In this document: positions 47,546 through 60,386 of the stretch, in pieces
Position numbering within the stretch: position 1 is the stretch's first letter
Layout of the letters: each line of letters opens with the position of its first letter
Origin: Hexactinellida sp. DTS-2022
Lineage: Eukaryota > Porifera > Hexactinellida
Length of the DNA stretch: 64,000 bases
NCBI GenBank assembly: GCA_028753945.1
Contig: JAPNXP010000002.1
Coordinates: 8,990,001 to 9,054,000 of the forward strand
Direction: 5' to 3'
Position numbers and translations under genes: made by a program
Notes under the pieces: model-generated
What the model saw: only the letters and a program-made list of their open reading frames with translations
What the model was told of the DNA's origin: nothing
The model's database searches: none

Positions 47546-48120
47546 CTCACATCCGCATCTTTTGAAAAGCTGATTATTATAATATTAATAAACTCTCAAT
47601 ATAGATTACCAGTCCTTTCCCAAGATATAGAATTATCATACCACAATAGCAAATTTGATAAATTAACTTAATGTAAGTTCTAGTCAATATTTGTATATTC
47701 TGACAATTTATTTTCCGAACTGAACCTCGCATGCCATCTGAAGAGTTGAGGTTATACACCAAACTGACTTCTACCAATTATTAGCCCTAACGGATACCAT
47801 TAAGTGGTCTCTCAAGGCTCAATGTCTGCCCTGGTTAGCCCAGTTAGCCGATTTTTTGAAAAATATTAAAACATGCTGGAATGAGCTGAAATTTGTAAGT
47901 TAAGTTAGCACTAATACTAACTGTTAAATCAACTGTGATTGATTGCTCGCTCATGTCATAACTCCAAATATATATATTACCATTTGGAGGAATTGTGGGC
48001 CAAAGGCTAGTGCATATATAAATTGTTTATTAATTGTAAATAGTAGTTAGTATAAAAGTTTAAATAAATTTTTACACAACTATTGCGCTTCGCGACATGT
48101 ACGCGTGTGGCCCCTAGTAG

Positions 48121-48255
48121 GATCCAGGGCTTTGCCCCTGGTAGGGCATTTGTCGATCGCAAAGAAATCCGATCACCAATGGATATGTATCGCCGATCTC
48201 GATCCCGATCGTACTTTTACAATTGATAGCCGATCCGATACGATTTTTTTGCGAT
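48121..48255. repeat. Second GATC cluster
   Basis: Repeated CCGATC/GATCTCGATCCCGATCG sequence. Preceded by CCTAGTA and a CCAGGGC-TTT-GCCCTGG-like hairpin near 48124-48142. Confidence 0.45.
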
Positions 48256-49148
48256 CTTTTTATTATTAAGTTTGTGGATAAACGGAATAAAAATTCTTTT
48301 CAAATTTGAATATTATATCCTTCTAAAAATAGTAAAAATTTGAATATACAGCCACAATCCTCTTCACAGAAGCTTAAATATAGTGTAAAGTGATCCTTAA
48401 TTAACAAATATTTTATTGTTCACCTATGATTATTGATTATATTTCTTGAACAAGGTATATTTTTTTCAAAAATGCTAATATATATGGTTCAAAGTTATTA
48501 AGTGCCCCACATCGCGCCTTTTCGCGCATTTAGAAACTTTATAATAATGATATTACATCACCTCAGTTTAGAGATAGTAGACCCCAGTTTTGACAATATT
48601 GTTGAGATCTCAGTATGTAAAAAGTCTGTTTCCACTAATTTTCCCACAGTTCAGCACCCTGCTAAACTTTAATTCTTCAAATTGACACCGAATTGTCTGA
48701 TATTAGTCAAAATCTAATTCATCGTAATCCATAACTCACTGGATTCGGGTTAAGAAATACAAAAGCTCCCTTGTTATGCATATAAAATAATTTTAATTGA
48801 AGGAGTATATTTTGTAATTGAATCAATTAACTTAAATGATCATAACAATTAGAAAATACTGTAAATACCTGACTTTCTATAAGTATATAATACATTTTAG
48901 ATCTCTAGGTATCACAGTTTTCAAAATGACCATATATTGTAATTTTGATGCGACCAATTTTGATGATGAAGCAAATTTTGCAACTCTTGATCTATCGACT
49001 GCAGAGACTAGCTTTAAAATTCTAATCACATCATGATACTATTTCTTACCCATTGGAAAAACTTTTGGGATTATATTTTAGTTTGAATGATCTGTTCTGC
49101 ATTCAAATGCCCATATATGGTGATGGCAAAGTGGCAATATATTATTAA

Positions 49149-49845
49149 GGTTCAGGTATACTCTACAAATTTCGAATATTTAGATAAAATCCAAATCATT
49201 GTCAATTTCTCTTTTATTCCATTTTGGGATTGTATTGATACCAATGAGTACTCTCAAGAGATTTCTAAGAAAGATTCCTATTATTTTTCCAGTTTGACAC
49301 ACTTTGGTCACCTCAATTTAGGAATAATTGCTGTAAATTTTTTTTCAAAAAGCCGCTATCTCAAAACCAACATTTTCAGAATTGCGGAAGAAGTCATTTT
49401 GTCAATTTTGGTCGTAGAATCAAAAACTCAATGGTTTCGGAGAGATCTCGTAAAGATACAACTTTTCAGTGCTGCGATTTACCCTAATATGAATAGTTCA
49501 TCTGTTTTTTGGATTTTAGATAAGGAAAATCTTCATTTGAAAATCAACATCACATAAAAGTATTTGAAATCCAGAAAAATGTAGATATTCACAATTCCTG
49601 TACTCAAAAGTTATATTACATCCAGCTAAACACATTTTATCAATAATATTCTTGGTATTGTTTATCTTTTCTGATTGATCTATCCGCAAAAATGGTAAAA
49701 TTTAAAAAATGTTTTTCCTCTATTAGTTTATTTGCCAATATTATTGTATTTTTGGCATCCTGAGGATGAAGTAAATCCGCTGTTAAAAAATTAATTCATT
49801 CGGGTAAATACTTATGGTAGAAGTACTCTAGAGGATACCTGATCC
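49149..49845. mobile_element. 697-bp TTAA element, GGTTCAGG family, diverged
   Basis: TTAA 49145-49148 and 49846-49849; ends GGTTCAGGTATACTCTAC and the inverse of GGATCAGGTATCCTCTAG. The 156-codon frame across its left border contains low-complexity Phe/Ile/Asn sequence without motifs, and I do not accept it as a gene. Confidence 0.8.
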
Positions 49846-50083
49846 TTAAGATGACAAAAATCCAATTTCGGAGCCAAATGAAATAGACCTCAGCTCTAAA
49901 TTGCTAAAAATATTATAATTGAATTTCAAATGACATTATCTATTTTATGCTCTTTGGAAATCCTTTTCTTGGTGCTTTCAAATTCTGGACTTAGCCACTT
50001 CGACACAACCCAAAAGATAATTTTGGGAAAAGTGGATCGTGGGAAAAAATTCATTCGTTCACAGGCTAATTAATTTATCTTAA

Positions 50084-50467
50084 TCTATACTATTATATCA
50101 CAAGCCTGGGTGGGTTTATATGTGTGTGTGTATATTTGTTTGTATGTCACGAGTTGATTGAAGAAAGTGGAAGGTTTCTAAATGAGATCTTTGGCATATA
50201 GGGGTAGCCTTTGGCATCCGTCAACAAGTTGAGGCTTCCACTAAAAATTTCTCACACCTCGACAAGTTATGACCTCATTGTCACATTTAGAGAACCCTGA
50301 AAAATCACTTAATTAATCGCACATAATTCGCGCCCTTTACGAGATAAAATCTGAAAATTTAATCGAACATGTCCTTTAATGATGCGGGCACGTTGGTAAC
50401 ACCAGATCACCAATATGCTTACTCATTATCGCATCATGACGTAATCACTAAATTTCACATATAGTAG
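50084..50467 (+). mobile_element. Helitron 5' end
   Basis: Preceded by A, it starts TCTATACTATTATATCAC, the typical Helitron 5' terminus. It shares GAGAACCCTGAAAA onward with the tandem-array Helitron pieces. A TTAA element interrupts it at 50468, and TTTATGCCTATTTATGCTTT resumes at 52068. Confidence 0.65.
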
Positions 50468-50471
50468 TTAA

Positions 50472-52054
50472 GGTCCAGGTATACTCTAGAAAAATGGAAA
50501 ATTTCGAAAAAACCCCAAAAAAGGTCTTTTTCGTTTTTATTGTATTTTTGGATTGTATTGATATCCATGTGTACTCCCAAGAAATTTCTAAGAAAAATTC
50601 CATATATCTTTCAAGTTTGACACATTTTCGTGACCTCGTCTCTGATAAATAAAAAAATAAAAAAATAAAAAAATTAAAAATTAATAAAATATTAAAGGTA
50701 AATTGCTGTTGGCACAGGTGTAATTTTTGATTTTAGTTAGTTCAATATAGGATTTATTTTAGAATAATTGCAAATACAAATAAAATTGCTTTTGGTACAG
50801 GTGTAATTTTTGATTTAGGTAGTTCAATATAGGATTTATATAGGTATAATTGCAAATACAAATATAATTGCTTTTGGTACAGGTGTAATTTTTGATTATA
50901 GGTAGTTCAATATAGTATTTATATTGAAATAATTGCAAATATAAGGGAAATTGATGTCGGCACAGGTGTAATTTTTGATTTTTGGTAGTTCAATGTAGGT
51001 TTATATTAGAATAATTGCAAATATAAAGGATTTTAATGTCGGCACAGGTGTAATTTTGGTTTGGTAGGTAAATATAGGGATTCATATACGAATAATCAAA
51101 ATACAGAGGGAATTACTGTCTGCACAGGTGTAATTTTAGACTTTTGGTAGTTCAATTTGGAAATTTATGGAAATAATTGCAATTACTACGAAATTGCTCT
51201 CGGCACAGGTGTAATTTAGAATTTTGTGCTCAATATAGGGATAATTGAGGAATAATTTCAAATTTAAATTGAAATGAACACTATTGAATGCGCAGGGCCG
51301 TAGTTATTGGGTGGAGAATTAGATTGGGATCCCAATAGTGCTCCTAACAATCGTGGGGTCACGTCAACTTGGTGTTGGGTGAAGAGATAAATACCAAACT
51401 GGGAGGGAGAACGGAAGTGGCTTTGGAGGTGCAAGTGGTTGTGGCGGTGGCTAATTCACTTCAATACACATAGTGAGTTAGAATTTGAATGAACAACGTG
51501 AATTTACTAGTTTACCTCCTCTATACTTTACCTAAAATTTTATATTCATATTTCAAAAGCCTATATCTCAAAACTAACATTTTCAGTTTTGTGTAAAAGG
51601 TCATTTTGTCAATTTTGGTCGTGGAATCAAAAGCTCAACGGTTTCGGAAAGATCTCGTGAAGATACAACTAATGAGTGCAGAGATTTATTCTATTATGGA
51701 TAGTTGATGTGCTTTTTGGATTTTGGATCAGGAAAATCTTCATTTGAAAGTCGACATCACATAAAAGTATTTGAAATCCAGAAAAATCCAGATATTCACA
51801 ATTCCTGCACTCATTAGTTTTATTACATCCAGCTAAACACATTCAATCAATAATATTATTGGTCTTGTAAATCTTTGCTGATTGATCTTCTACCCAATAG
51901 TGGTAAAATTAAAAAATATATTTTTCCTCTCTTAGTACATATGCCAATATTATTGTATTTTTGGCATCCTGAAGAAGAAGCATATACGCTGTAAAAAATT
52001 GAGTTAAATTGGGTAAATACCTTTGGTAGAAGTGCTCTAGAGTATACCTGGACC
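50472..52054. mobile_element. 1.58-kb TTAA element, GGTCCAGG variant, with internal minisatellite
   Basis: TTAA 50468-50471 and 52055-52058; ends GGTCCAGGTATACTCTAG and exact inverse. Roughly twice the family's usual 875 bp because of a tandem repeat and unrelated sequence at about 50690-51520. Confidence 0.85.
50690..51250. repeat. 82-bp minisatellite, about 7 units
   Basis: Each unit carries GGCACAGGTGTAATTTTTGA (or GGTACAGG), TAGTTCAATATAGG and AATAATTGCAAATA. Unit starts near 50711, 50795, 50876, 50960, 51041, 51125 and 51203. Confidence 0.9.
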
Positions 52055-52058
52055 TTAA

Positions 52059-53520
52059 ATTCTACTATTTTATGCCTATTTATGCTTTATAAGCTATTTA
52101 AGGGTGCTTAGGGTTAAAAATGTATTAGCGGTATGGGTAGTTTTAGCGTCTCTGTAGATGTTGAAGTGTAGTTCTCCAATCTGCTCTGTAATTGCATAAC
52201 TAAGCTTAAAATGTATACAGCATATCTAAGTCCAAACTATTTTTCGAGTAGCAATAAATTCTCTCTGAAATGCCTCCCCATAGGGGTAATACTGTTTTAT
52301 TAGATTTCACCGAATTAAATCTCATGAAGTATATTCGATATAGCTCCAAAAATTTGTATGATTGATCAGTACTATTAGTACTACATTTGCTTAGCTCACC
52401 AGACGCATATCACAAGTTTAACCAATTCTTAACTTACCAATCCTAAATTCGTCAAAAAAGATTCCAGAAAGTGGTATTTTTGCTCCTTGCTTGGTCTCCA
52501 CTCAGACACTAATCGTTCGTTTGCTTCAATGAGCTTGCAAAATGATCTTTATACTAATAAGAACAATATCTGAATTTTTGAAAGAAATCGCTTATGAACT
52601 TTATTAGATAAACAAACCCGTTAAAACACCTTTACTTAGACATGTACCAGTGATCTTGACTTCTACTGACTACTGTCATTATAGCTAGTAGTTAAGCTGT
52701 TGTATTTGCTGGGGTTGCAAAATTCTTGTTATTGTATTGATTTTTGTAGGCTACTTTTCATACTTTGCAGGACATTAAACTAGTAAGCTTCATCTTTATC
52801 GCCTAGTTTTGGTGATGAAAACTGCTAAATCTACACTAATATAATGTTTGACCCCTCTGGCAATTTCTATACCCCTAGGTGAAAAATCTCGGCAACGTCC
52901 CATACATGTAAGTGCTGAACACTTTGATCCGCTTTACTTACCAGCTCAGTGAAGTAACAACAACATAGAAATCCCCCTGAAATTCAAAATGGCGTGGCAT
53001 GACTAACTGTGTTCAACATAACTTAAGTCAACAGAAGTAGTTTACTGCTTACCAAAGTGTGATTCCGCTGAGGGATGGAGACACTTTTGGCAAATGATAC
53101 CCATATCATTTCAAGAGTGATTCTCTATTGGTGAGCAGCTGTCCATTATGCAATTTTTGACACCAAACGCGCTTTGATTCCTGAATCTAAGCTATCCCAG
53201 CATAGTGATGATTAGGTATATTGTGTATAGGTATATTGTTAGAACATTCATTCATCCCATGTTACTTCATTAATTGAGCATCTAAGAATTGCAGAAAGCA
53301 ATATCAATATTATTTTCTTCTGCTCCCCTAGAAGAGGGATCAAATTAGCGCTCAGACGTAGGCCCGGGGAAAGGTACAGGACATGTCCCAGGAATGTCCG
53401 TTCTAACATAGAATAGCCCTAGGGAACGAGGGAAACAGTGAACTGTCGAATGTATTATATATGTCTAATAACGCTATCTAATTAGTGTATAAACTTTGTC
53501 TATCAAATTTATGTATAATT
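52059..53520. other. No recognised gene
   Basis: Apart from the resumed Helitron tail (to about 52110), this is unique-looking AT-rich DNA. I see no motif-bearing frame, terminal repeat or RNA gene. Confidence 0.4.
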
Positions 53521-53534
53521 CTCTCATGCTTAAT

Positions 53535-53765
53535 TAGATGACTTACTATATTGCAGATATAGGTTAGGAAGATTTTATCCGTGAAGATGTATGTATAATT
53601 TCCTACAATAATTTCATCTTCGACTCTAGCTCCCAATCCAGCATCCAATCCAGCTCCCATCCGGCTCCCAATTCAGGTCCCAATCCCGCGACCAATCCAG
53701 CTCCCATTCCCTACCAGCTCCAACGGCTAATTCCGCTCCAAATCCAGTCCCAATGCCCACTCCCA
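53535..53765. repeat. CCAATCCAGCTC 12-bp repeat, first block
   Basis: Starts with GAAGATTTTATCCGTGAAGA, as does the block at 54150, then irregular 12-bp units CCCAATCCAGCT. The two blocks are diverged duplicates about 580 bp apart. Confidence 0.75.
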
Positions 53766-53831
53766 ACGTTTAGACAATACCGATTCTTTCTTAGAATTGA
53801 ACTAATTATCAGGTTTGTTGCTTATATGTAG

Positions 53832-53885
53832 TACCGTATTTCCCCAAATATGCGCCGGGGCGCTTATTCGGGGAAATTCGGTATA
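53832..53885. repeat. TACCGTATTTCCCC palindrome
   Basis: An imperfect palindrome of about 52 bp: TACCGTATTTCCCCAAATA, GCGCCGGGGCGC core, and ATTCGGGGAAATTCGGTA. The same terminal sequence as the element at 1455-5247, here with both ends abutting. Confidence 0.8.
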
Positions 53886-54120
53886 TCCTTTTGATAATTT
53901 CTTATTTTAACCATTCTTCGTTGTCATTCTAGGTACAATCATTAGATGCCTACCCGAGAAATGCTATTAGGGGTGAATCATTACTACTTAAAACCTGTTA
54001 GGAGTTCAGTTCTGCCAATTATATTGACTAAATTAGCAATTACAAGCAGATATTACGGGTGTGTAAAGCGAAAGCTATTTTCTTATCTTTAGTTAAACTA
54101 TGTTTCTCTCAAGATAAATT

Positions 54121-54560
54121 TTGATGACTTATTATATTTCAGATATATGTTTGGAAGATTTTATCCGTGAAGATGTAGAAAATCCTGCATTAATTTCGTC
54201 TCGATTCCAGCCACCATTGCAGCTCCCATTGCAGCCCTCAATCCGGCTGTCAATCCAACTCCCAATCTGGCTGCCAATCCAGCTCCCATTGCAGCTCCTA
54301 TTGCAGCTCACAATTCAGCTCGAAATCCAGTTCCCATTCCGGCTGCCAATCCTGAACCCAATGCAACCCACAATGCAGCTCCCAATCCACCTCCCAATCT
54401 AACCCAAAGCAGCTCCCAAAGCAAGTTCCCAAAGCAGCTCCCATAGCAAGTTCCAATGCAGCTCTCAAACAAGCTCCCAACCGGATGTATATCCAGCTGC
54501 CAATCCAGCTCCCATTGTAGCGTATGATGCAGATTCCACACTTATCCGGCTCACAACCCT
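54121..54560. repeat. CAGCTCCCAATC 12-bp repeat, second block
   Basis: Dozens of imperfect 12-bp units. A plus frame (54121-54402) begins CLEDFIREDVENPALIS after an acceptor-like TTATATTTCAG, then becomes QLPIQLPLQL. The non-repetitive start is coding-like, but the frame then just translates the repeat. The opposite strand gives Gly/Ser/Trp-rich frames. I do not call a gene. Confidence 0.7.
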
Positions 54561-54791
54561 CCAAACCCACTTGCTATTAATTTGGAAATTATGTAATTTT
54601 TAAACCCTTGAATTTAGATTCTTTTTAATTATTGAAATTATTTAGTTTTTTGAATAATTACTAAGCCCAAATTCAGCTTCCGAAAAATATATTATTTGAT
54701 AGTGAGGTCTATTATGTTTAATAATACTATCAATTAATTAATCCGAATATTTAATGGCTCTGCCTATAAGTTCTGGACAATAATGATTTAA

Positions 54792-55663
54792 GGTTCAGGT
54801 ATACTCTACAAAATCCCAAAATTTCGATAAACCCCATACTATGGTAAATCTCGTTTTTATTGCATTTTCGGATTGTGTGGATACCCATGTGGACTTTGAC
54901 GAAATTTCAAAGAAAAATTCCAATTATTTCTCCAGTTTGACTCACTTCGAGTTTTGAAAGAAATATTGGGGTTCTGGTGTTGGTTGCCGGTTGCAGTATA
55001 CCATGGAAACTTGATAATTTCGGGACATTGCCACATATAGGTTTTATCTTATATTTGGATAGAACAGCATATATCGCATCTTAATTTCAAATATTATGGA
55101 AGAATATTGAAATCTCTCAATGATAGACTTTTTAGTGTCCTCTACCTAAGCCACTGCCATAGGGGACACTTTTTTTCAAACCTCGCTATCTCCAAACACA
55201 ATTATTGCCATTGCGGAAGTCATATTATGACTCATATACCACCTAGAAACAAAATCTCAACGGTTTTGGACAGATCTCAATTAGTTCTATCATATGAGTG
55301 CAGCGATTTCATTTGTAACTTTTATTTTTATTTTTATTTAATTTATTGATGATGAAAAAAGTGATGTCCACATTTATTGATGAAAAATTTGACTCATAAG
55401 TGATTAAAAGAATTCTTGCACTCATATGATAGTTTAGGAGTTTCTTAATGCAATGCAACAACAATCTACTCCTAATGATTAGCAGGAAAAAACCTATCCG
55501 TTCCGCAAAATACGATTTTCTAGAAAAAAAAAATTTCACTGAGTTACCTAGATCGAATATTATTGCATTTTTGCCGGTTAGAAGATGAAGTAAACCGCTG
55601 TAAAAAAATTAATTAATTCGGGTAAATAGTTTTGGTAGAAGTGCTCTAGAGTATACCTGAACC
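54792..55663. mobile_element. 872-bp TTAA element, GGTTCAGG family
   Basis: TTAA 54788-54791 and 55664-55667. Nearly identical to 57822-58696 in opposite orientation, so recent. Confidence 0.93.
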
Positions 55664-55667
55664 TTAA

Positions 55668-57093
55668 GGCTAATCAATATCAGCAAAAAATTATGGTCTC
55701 AGCTTATCCATTATTTTACTGTAGAACACTTATACATAGTATATAAAGAAACAACCATTGAAATTTCCATTTTACAAATACTTTTTTTGAAAATTGATTT
55801 TTTAGATTTCGTAATGTTATATTCCTATACCAAAGAGTGTTTGCGCCAACATTCCCACAGAAGTGTATATACAAGATATCAAGTTGAATGTTGTTCTATC
55901 GTATAGTTCATGAGTAGATCTGTGATTTGTCAGGATGTATAAGCTCTATCAAATTTAGAAGTATTTTTTTTTTTATCTTTTTAAAAAAAATCGGTCAAAA
56001 ACCCCCTCTTTTTTTGGCTTTTCAAGGAATTTCGTCACGATTAGGTCATAAAATGTGAAGAATGCATCGAAAAGCTTATACAACCCGACAAATCACAGAT
56101 CTACTCATAAACTATACGAGAGAAGAGGATTTAACCGTAGACTGCCTAATCGCCACACAGTGTGGCAGTGCCAAAAAACATAGTGAATATTCACCAAAAT
56201 TCAAAATATTCCCGAACTAAACATGTTTTATTTTAAAGTTAGATAGTATACTAACATTCATATGAAATTTCAATTGATTTGAACACAAACTACGCCGATA
56301 AATAATTTTGAATTATATCAAATGTATAGTTCCATTTACAGTTTTCAGAATTCATAAAAATACAACATATTTTATTTCACTCTGAACTACATTATATAAG
56401 GAATCGTTGTATTTTGTATTCAAATATATACAAAATGAGTATGCTAAATATATATTTCTATACTGATTTACTGTAACACTGATGCATTATAAATTTAACA
56501 GGGGGTAAAGCTCTTATGTCCAAAATTCTTCAAACTTTCAAAATTAAAAATCTCAGGTAAGCGCAAAAAAAAGTACGTCAAAGATCAACGAGAATTTGGA
56601 CAGGTTTTAGATTAAAGTTGTAGGAAATTAATTATGGAAATCTTAGCTTCCGAAACAGTGCGCAACTTGGAATATTTTAGCGAATTCCATTGTCTCTAAG
56701 TGTTGCTATGAAAATGCTAAAACTAATTATTCGCTATCTTATTTGTTACCCAAATGTATGGAAATTATTGTATATTAAGAACAACTGAGAACGTAAGGAC
56801 AATTTGATCATACAGAGCAGCGAACTAGAACTCATATTGGATTTTTGATATTGAAGGCTGTTAGTTTTGCACAATTCGGAGGTTGTTTAGTGTGATGCAC
56901 AATTGACAGCTATGCTAGAAAAAGTCATCTAGGGTATTATGAGTTCTAATACACGTTATATTTACATTCAGTAACCATCTACCCCCTTTACATGATCACA
57001 TATCCTTATATCCCTTGGGAACTGGACTTTTACGAAATATTCCCCATGTTCAAGATATTTGAACATTAATTATGGGTGAGTATTAAAAGATTG
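55668..57093. other. No gene; one dispersed repeat
   Basis: Holds TTTAACCGTAGACTGCC through CACACAGTGTGGCAGTGCC (56111-56180), the inverse of 46655-46706, plus T-rich tracts near 55963-56010. Confidence 0.5.
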
Positions 57094-57097
57094 TTAA

Positions 57098-57817
57098 GGT
57101 TAAATTACGGCAGATTCATGCAAAAAAACACATAGATTTCGTTTTGAAGTTAGGTGTTTGATTCTCACATATATGATAGAAGACACTATAGCTATATCGA
57201 AACTGAAAACGAAATCTGATTATATTTTATAAATTTTAATTTATGGGGAATGCAGTTTTATTGTAATACAAAAGTCCCATAGGGGGATTTGTTCAGACTC
57301 AACCAGATAACTGTGGGGATTGCAAGATCAATATTACCTAAAGACATATTTTGTGTGATCTAACATAGAGATCATCGTTATGGGCGGTTGGTGAGTGGTT
57401 TAGAATTTTGATAAAATGTATATAAAAAATATTGCGACCTTTTGAAACCAAAAAATGGATAAAAAGGTCATCATTTTATGAGAAATTTGAGAAAATGTTT
57501 GAAAAGAATAATTCCAAGTCATAATTCAAAAATGTAAACCGTCTACCAACTCCGCACGCTTATAATCTTTAAATATTGATTCTAATAACAAACATTGATG
57601 GCCGCATTGCCAAATTACCCCATAATATCGACCAACACTTTTGGAATTCGCCCTATGGGAGATTTGTATTAGCCAAATTTTGAAACTGACAAAAAATAAA
57701 AAGTATAATAGATAGGGACATTTTCTTTTTGTTTTATTGCTTTGTATCGTATAGGTATCTATTTCTCTCAATTACAGATTAATACAAGAACTTTCATTAG
57801 CGTGGGGTAATTTAACC
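57098..57817. mobile_element. 720-bp TTAA MITE, GGTTAAATTAC family (copy 4)
   Basis: TTAA 57094-57097 and 57818-57821. Older subgroup, most like 59294-60013. The right-hand TTAA is also the left-hand TTAA of the next element. Confidence 0.92.
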
Positions 57818-57821
57818 TTAA

Positions 57822-58696
57822 GGTTCAGGTATACTCTAGAGCACTTCTACCAAAACTATTTACCCGAATTAATTAAATTTTTTACAGCGGATTTACTTCA
57901 TCTTCTAACCGGCAAAAATGCAATAATATTCGAACTAGGTGACTCAGTGAAAAATATTTTTTCTAGAAAATCGTATTTTGCGGAACGGATAGGTTTTTTC
58001 CTGCTAATGATTAGGAGTAGATTGTTGCTGCATTGCATTAAGAAACTCCTAAACTATCATATGAGTGCAAGAATTCTTTTAATCACGTATGAGTCAAATT
58101 TTTCATCAATAAATGTGGACATCACTTTTTTCATCATCAATAAATTAAATAAAAATAAAAATAAAAGTTACAAATGAAATCGCTACACTCATATGATAGA
58201 ACTAATTGAGATCTGTCCAAAACCGTTGAGATTTTGTTTCTAGGTGGTATATGAGTCACAGTATGACTTCCGCAATGGCAATAATTGTGTTTGGAGATAC
58301 CGAGGTTTGAAAAAAAGTGTCCCCTATGGCAGTGGCTTAGGTAGAGGACACTAAAAAGTCTGTATCATTGAGAGTTTTCAATATTCTTCCATAATATTTG
58401 AAATTAAGATGCGATATATGCTGTTCTATCCTAATATAAGATAAAACCTATATGTGGCAATGTCCCGAAATTATCAAGTTTCCATGGTATACTGCAACCG
58501 GCAACCAAAACCAGAACCCCAATATTTCTTTCAAAACTCGAAGTGAGTCAAACTGGAGAAATAATTGGAATTTTTCTTTGAAATTTCGTCAAAGTCCACA
58601 TGGGTATCCACACAATCCGAAAATGCAATAAAAACGAGATTTACCATAGTTTGGGATTTATCGAAATTTTGGGATTTTGTAGAGTATACCTGAACC
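57822..58696. mobile_element. 875-bp TTAA element, GGTTCAGG family, intact
   Basis: TTAA 57818-57821 and 58697-58700; ends GGTTCAGGTATACTCTAG and the inverse with ACTCTACA. Reference copy for the interrupted element at 2390-5061. Its internal 76-codon frame is repeat-derived. Confidence 0.93.
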
Positions 58697-58700
58697 TTAA

Positions 58701-59289
58701 CAAACCAAAAATTTTGTGTATCATTGATTTACAACAAATCGCCCAGAACTAAACTTAAAAGTGGATACATCATTTTTGGTGATGCCATTCAATTCGCAGC
58801 TATCAATAACCTATTTGTCAATAATACTTCACTTTTGAGTACCTGCAACCCAAATGCCTATTTCATATCAACTACAGTTTTAAGCCACTGTGCCATGGTT
58901 AGAGCTAGTCGCAAAGACTTCTCATTCGTGAGATAAATAATTGCTTTGTCATCAAAAGTGGCGTATCCATTTGACCATCTATGGTCAAAAAGATAAAATT
59001 TGCAGAATTATGAATTTAGTATTTCCACTGTTTAGAGTCATTAGAATATGTCTAAATCCAAATTTGCTAATGAATATTTGTAATTTTGACGGACTTATAG
59101 CAGATCGTCCATTTTCTGCCCCCTGCAAGGGTTAGATTCACGATGATTTGTTCTATCCTGACAACACTATACCATATAATCTTCAAGTTTAAATTATCAA
59201 TTTCTTTTTATGGGCTTCCAGCACGCCCATAAATATATTGAAGTGTTCTGAATGATTTTGTAGAGACATACAATAGAAACTGGCCATAT
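58701..59289. other. No recognised feature
   Basis: Unique AT-rich DNA between two TTAA elements. Two overlapping plus frames of 64-70 codons lack motifs. Confidence 0.4.
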
Positions 59290-59293
59290 TTAA

Positions 59294-60013
59294 GGTTAAA
59301 TTACCCCACGCTAATGAAAGTTCTTGTATTAATCTGTAATTGAGAGAAATAGATACCTATACGATACAAAGCAATAAAACAAAAAGAAAATGTCCCTATC
59401 TATTATACTTTTTATTTTTTGTCAGTTTCAAAATTTGGCTAATACAAATCTCCCATAGGGCGAATTCCAAAAGTGTTGGTCGATATTATGGGGTAATTTG
59501 GCAATGCGGCAATCAATGTTTGTTATCAGAATCAATATTTAAAGATTATAAGAGTGCGGAGTTGGTAGACGGTTTACATTTTTGAATTATGACTTGGAAT
59601 TATTCTTTTCAAACATTTTCTCAAATTTCTCATAAAATGATGACCTTTTTATCCATTTTTTGGTTTCAAAAGGTCGCAATATTTTTTATATACATTTTAT
59701 CAAAATTCTAAACCACTCACCAACCGCCCATAACGATGATCTCTATGTTAGATCACACAAAATATGTCTTTAGGTAATGTTGATCTTGCAATCCCCACAG
59801 TTATCTGGTTGAGTCTGAACAAATCCCCCTATGGGACTTTTGTATTACAATAAAACTGCATTCCCCATAAAATAAAATTTATAAAATATAATCAGATTTC
59901 GTTTTCAGTTTCGATATAGCTATAGTGTCTTCTATCATATATGTGGGAATCAAACACCTAACTTCAAAACGAAATCTATGTGTTTTTTTGCATGAATCTG
60001 CCGTAATTTAACC
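59294..60013. mobile_element. 720-bp TTAA MITE, GGTTAAATTAC family (copy 5)
   Basis: TTAA 59290-59293 and 60014-60017. Very close to 57098-57817 in opposite orientation. Confidence 0.92.
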
Positions 60014-60386
60014 TTAACTTGTGTCTCCTTAACTGAAGACTGCAGGAGTGAATTTCCATAAATTGTCAACAGTACAGTTCTTTGTATTTAATATTTAGAA
60101 CCTATTATTTTGTAACATAAATGAGAGGACAATAATATAGGAATATGATGCAATTTTTGAAAAGATTTCTTCGGGATTTTGACAAAAAGTGATGACACAT
60201 ACATTCGCGTAAATTCCATCTTTCCCACTTACATATACGAAATCTTTGTTTCAAAAGATAAACAACGACTTTATTGTTAGTCATCTGATCACAAAATATG
60301 AACAATTCTGCCTCAGTGAACGAAAGTTACGTCAGTTTTAAAAAATTGTGAAATCTTATTTTAATGAACCATGGATTGCGAAAAAA

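Noticed and set aside
49087..49557. A 156-codon open frame, the longest single frame in the window
   Set aside because: It crosses the border of a TTAA element (49149), has low-complexity Phe/Ile/Asn/Ser composition and no motif. Length alone does not support a gene.
54298..54570. Gly/Trp/Ser-rich minus-strand frames as structural protein genes
   Set aside because: Two overlapping frames on the same strand translate the same 12-bp repeat; no start context or non-repetitive domain.
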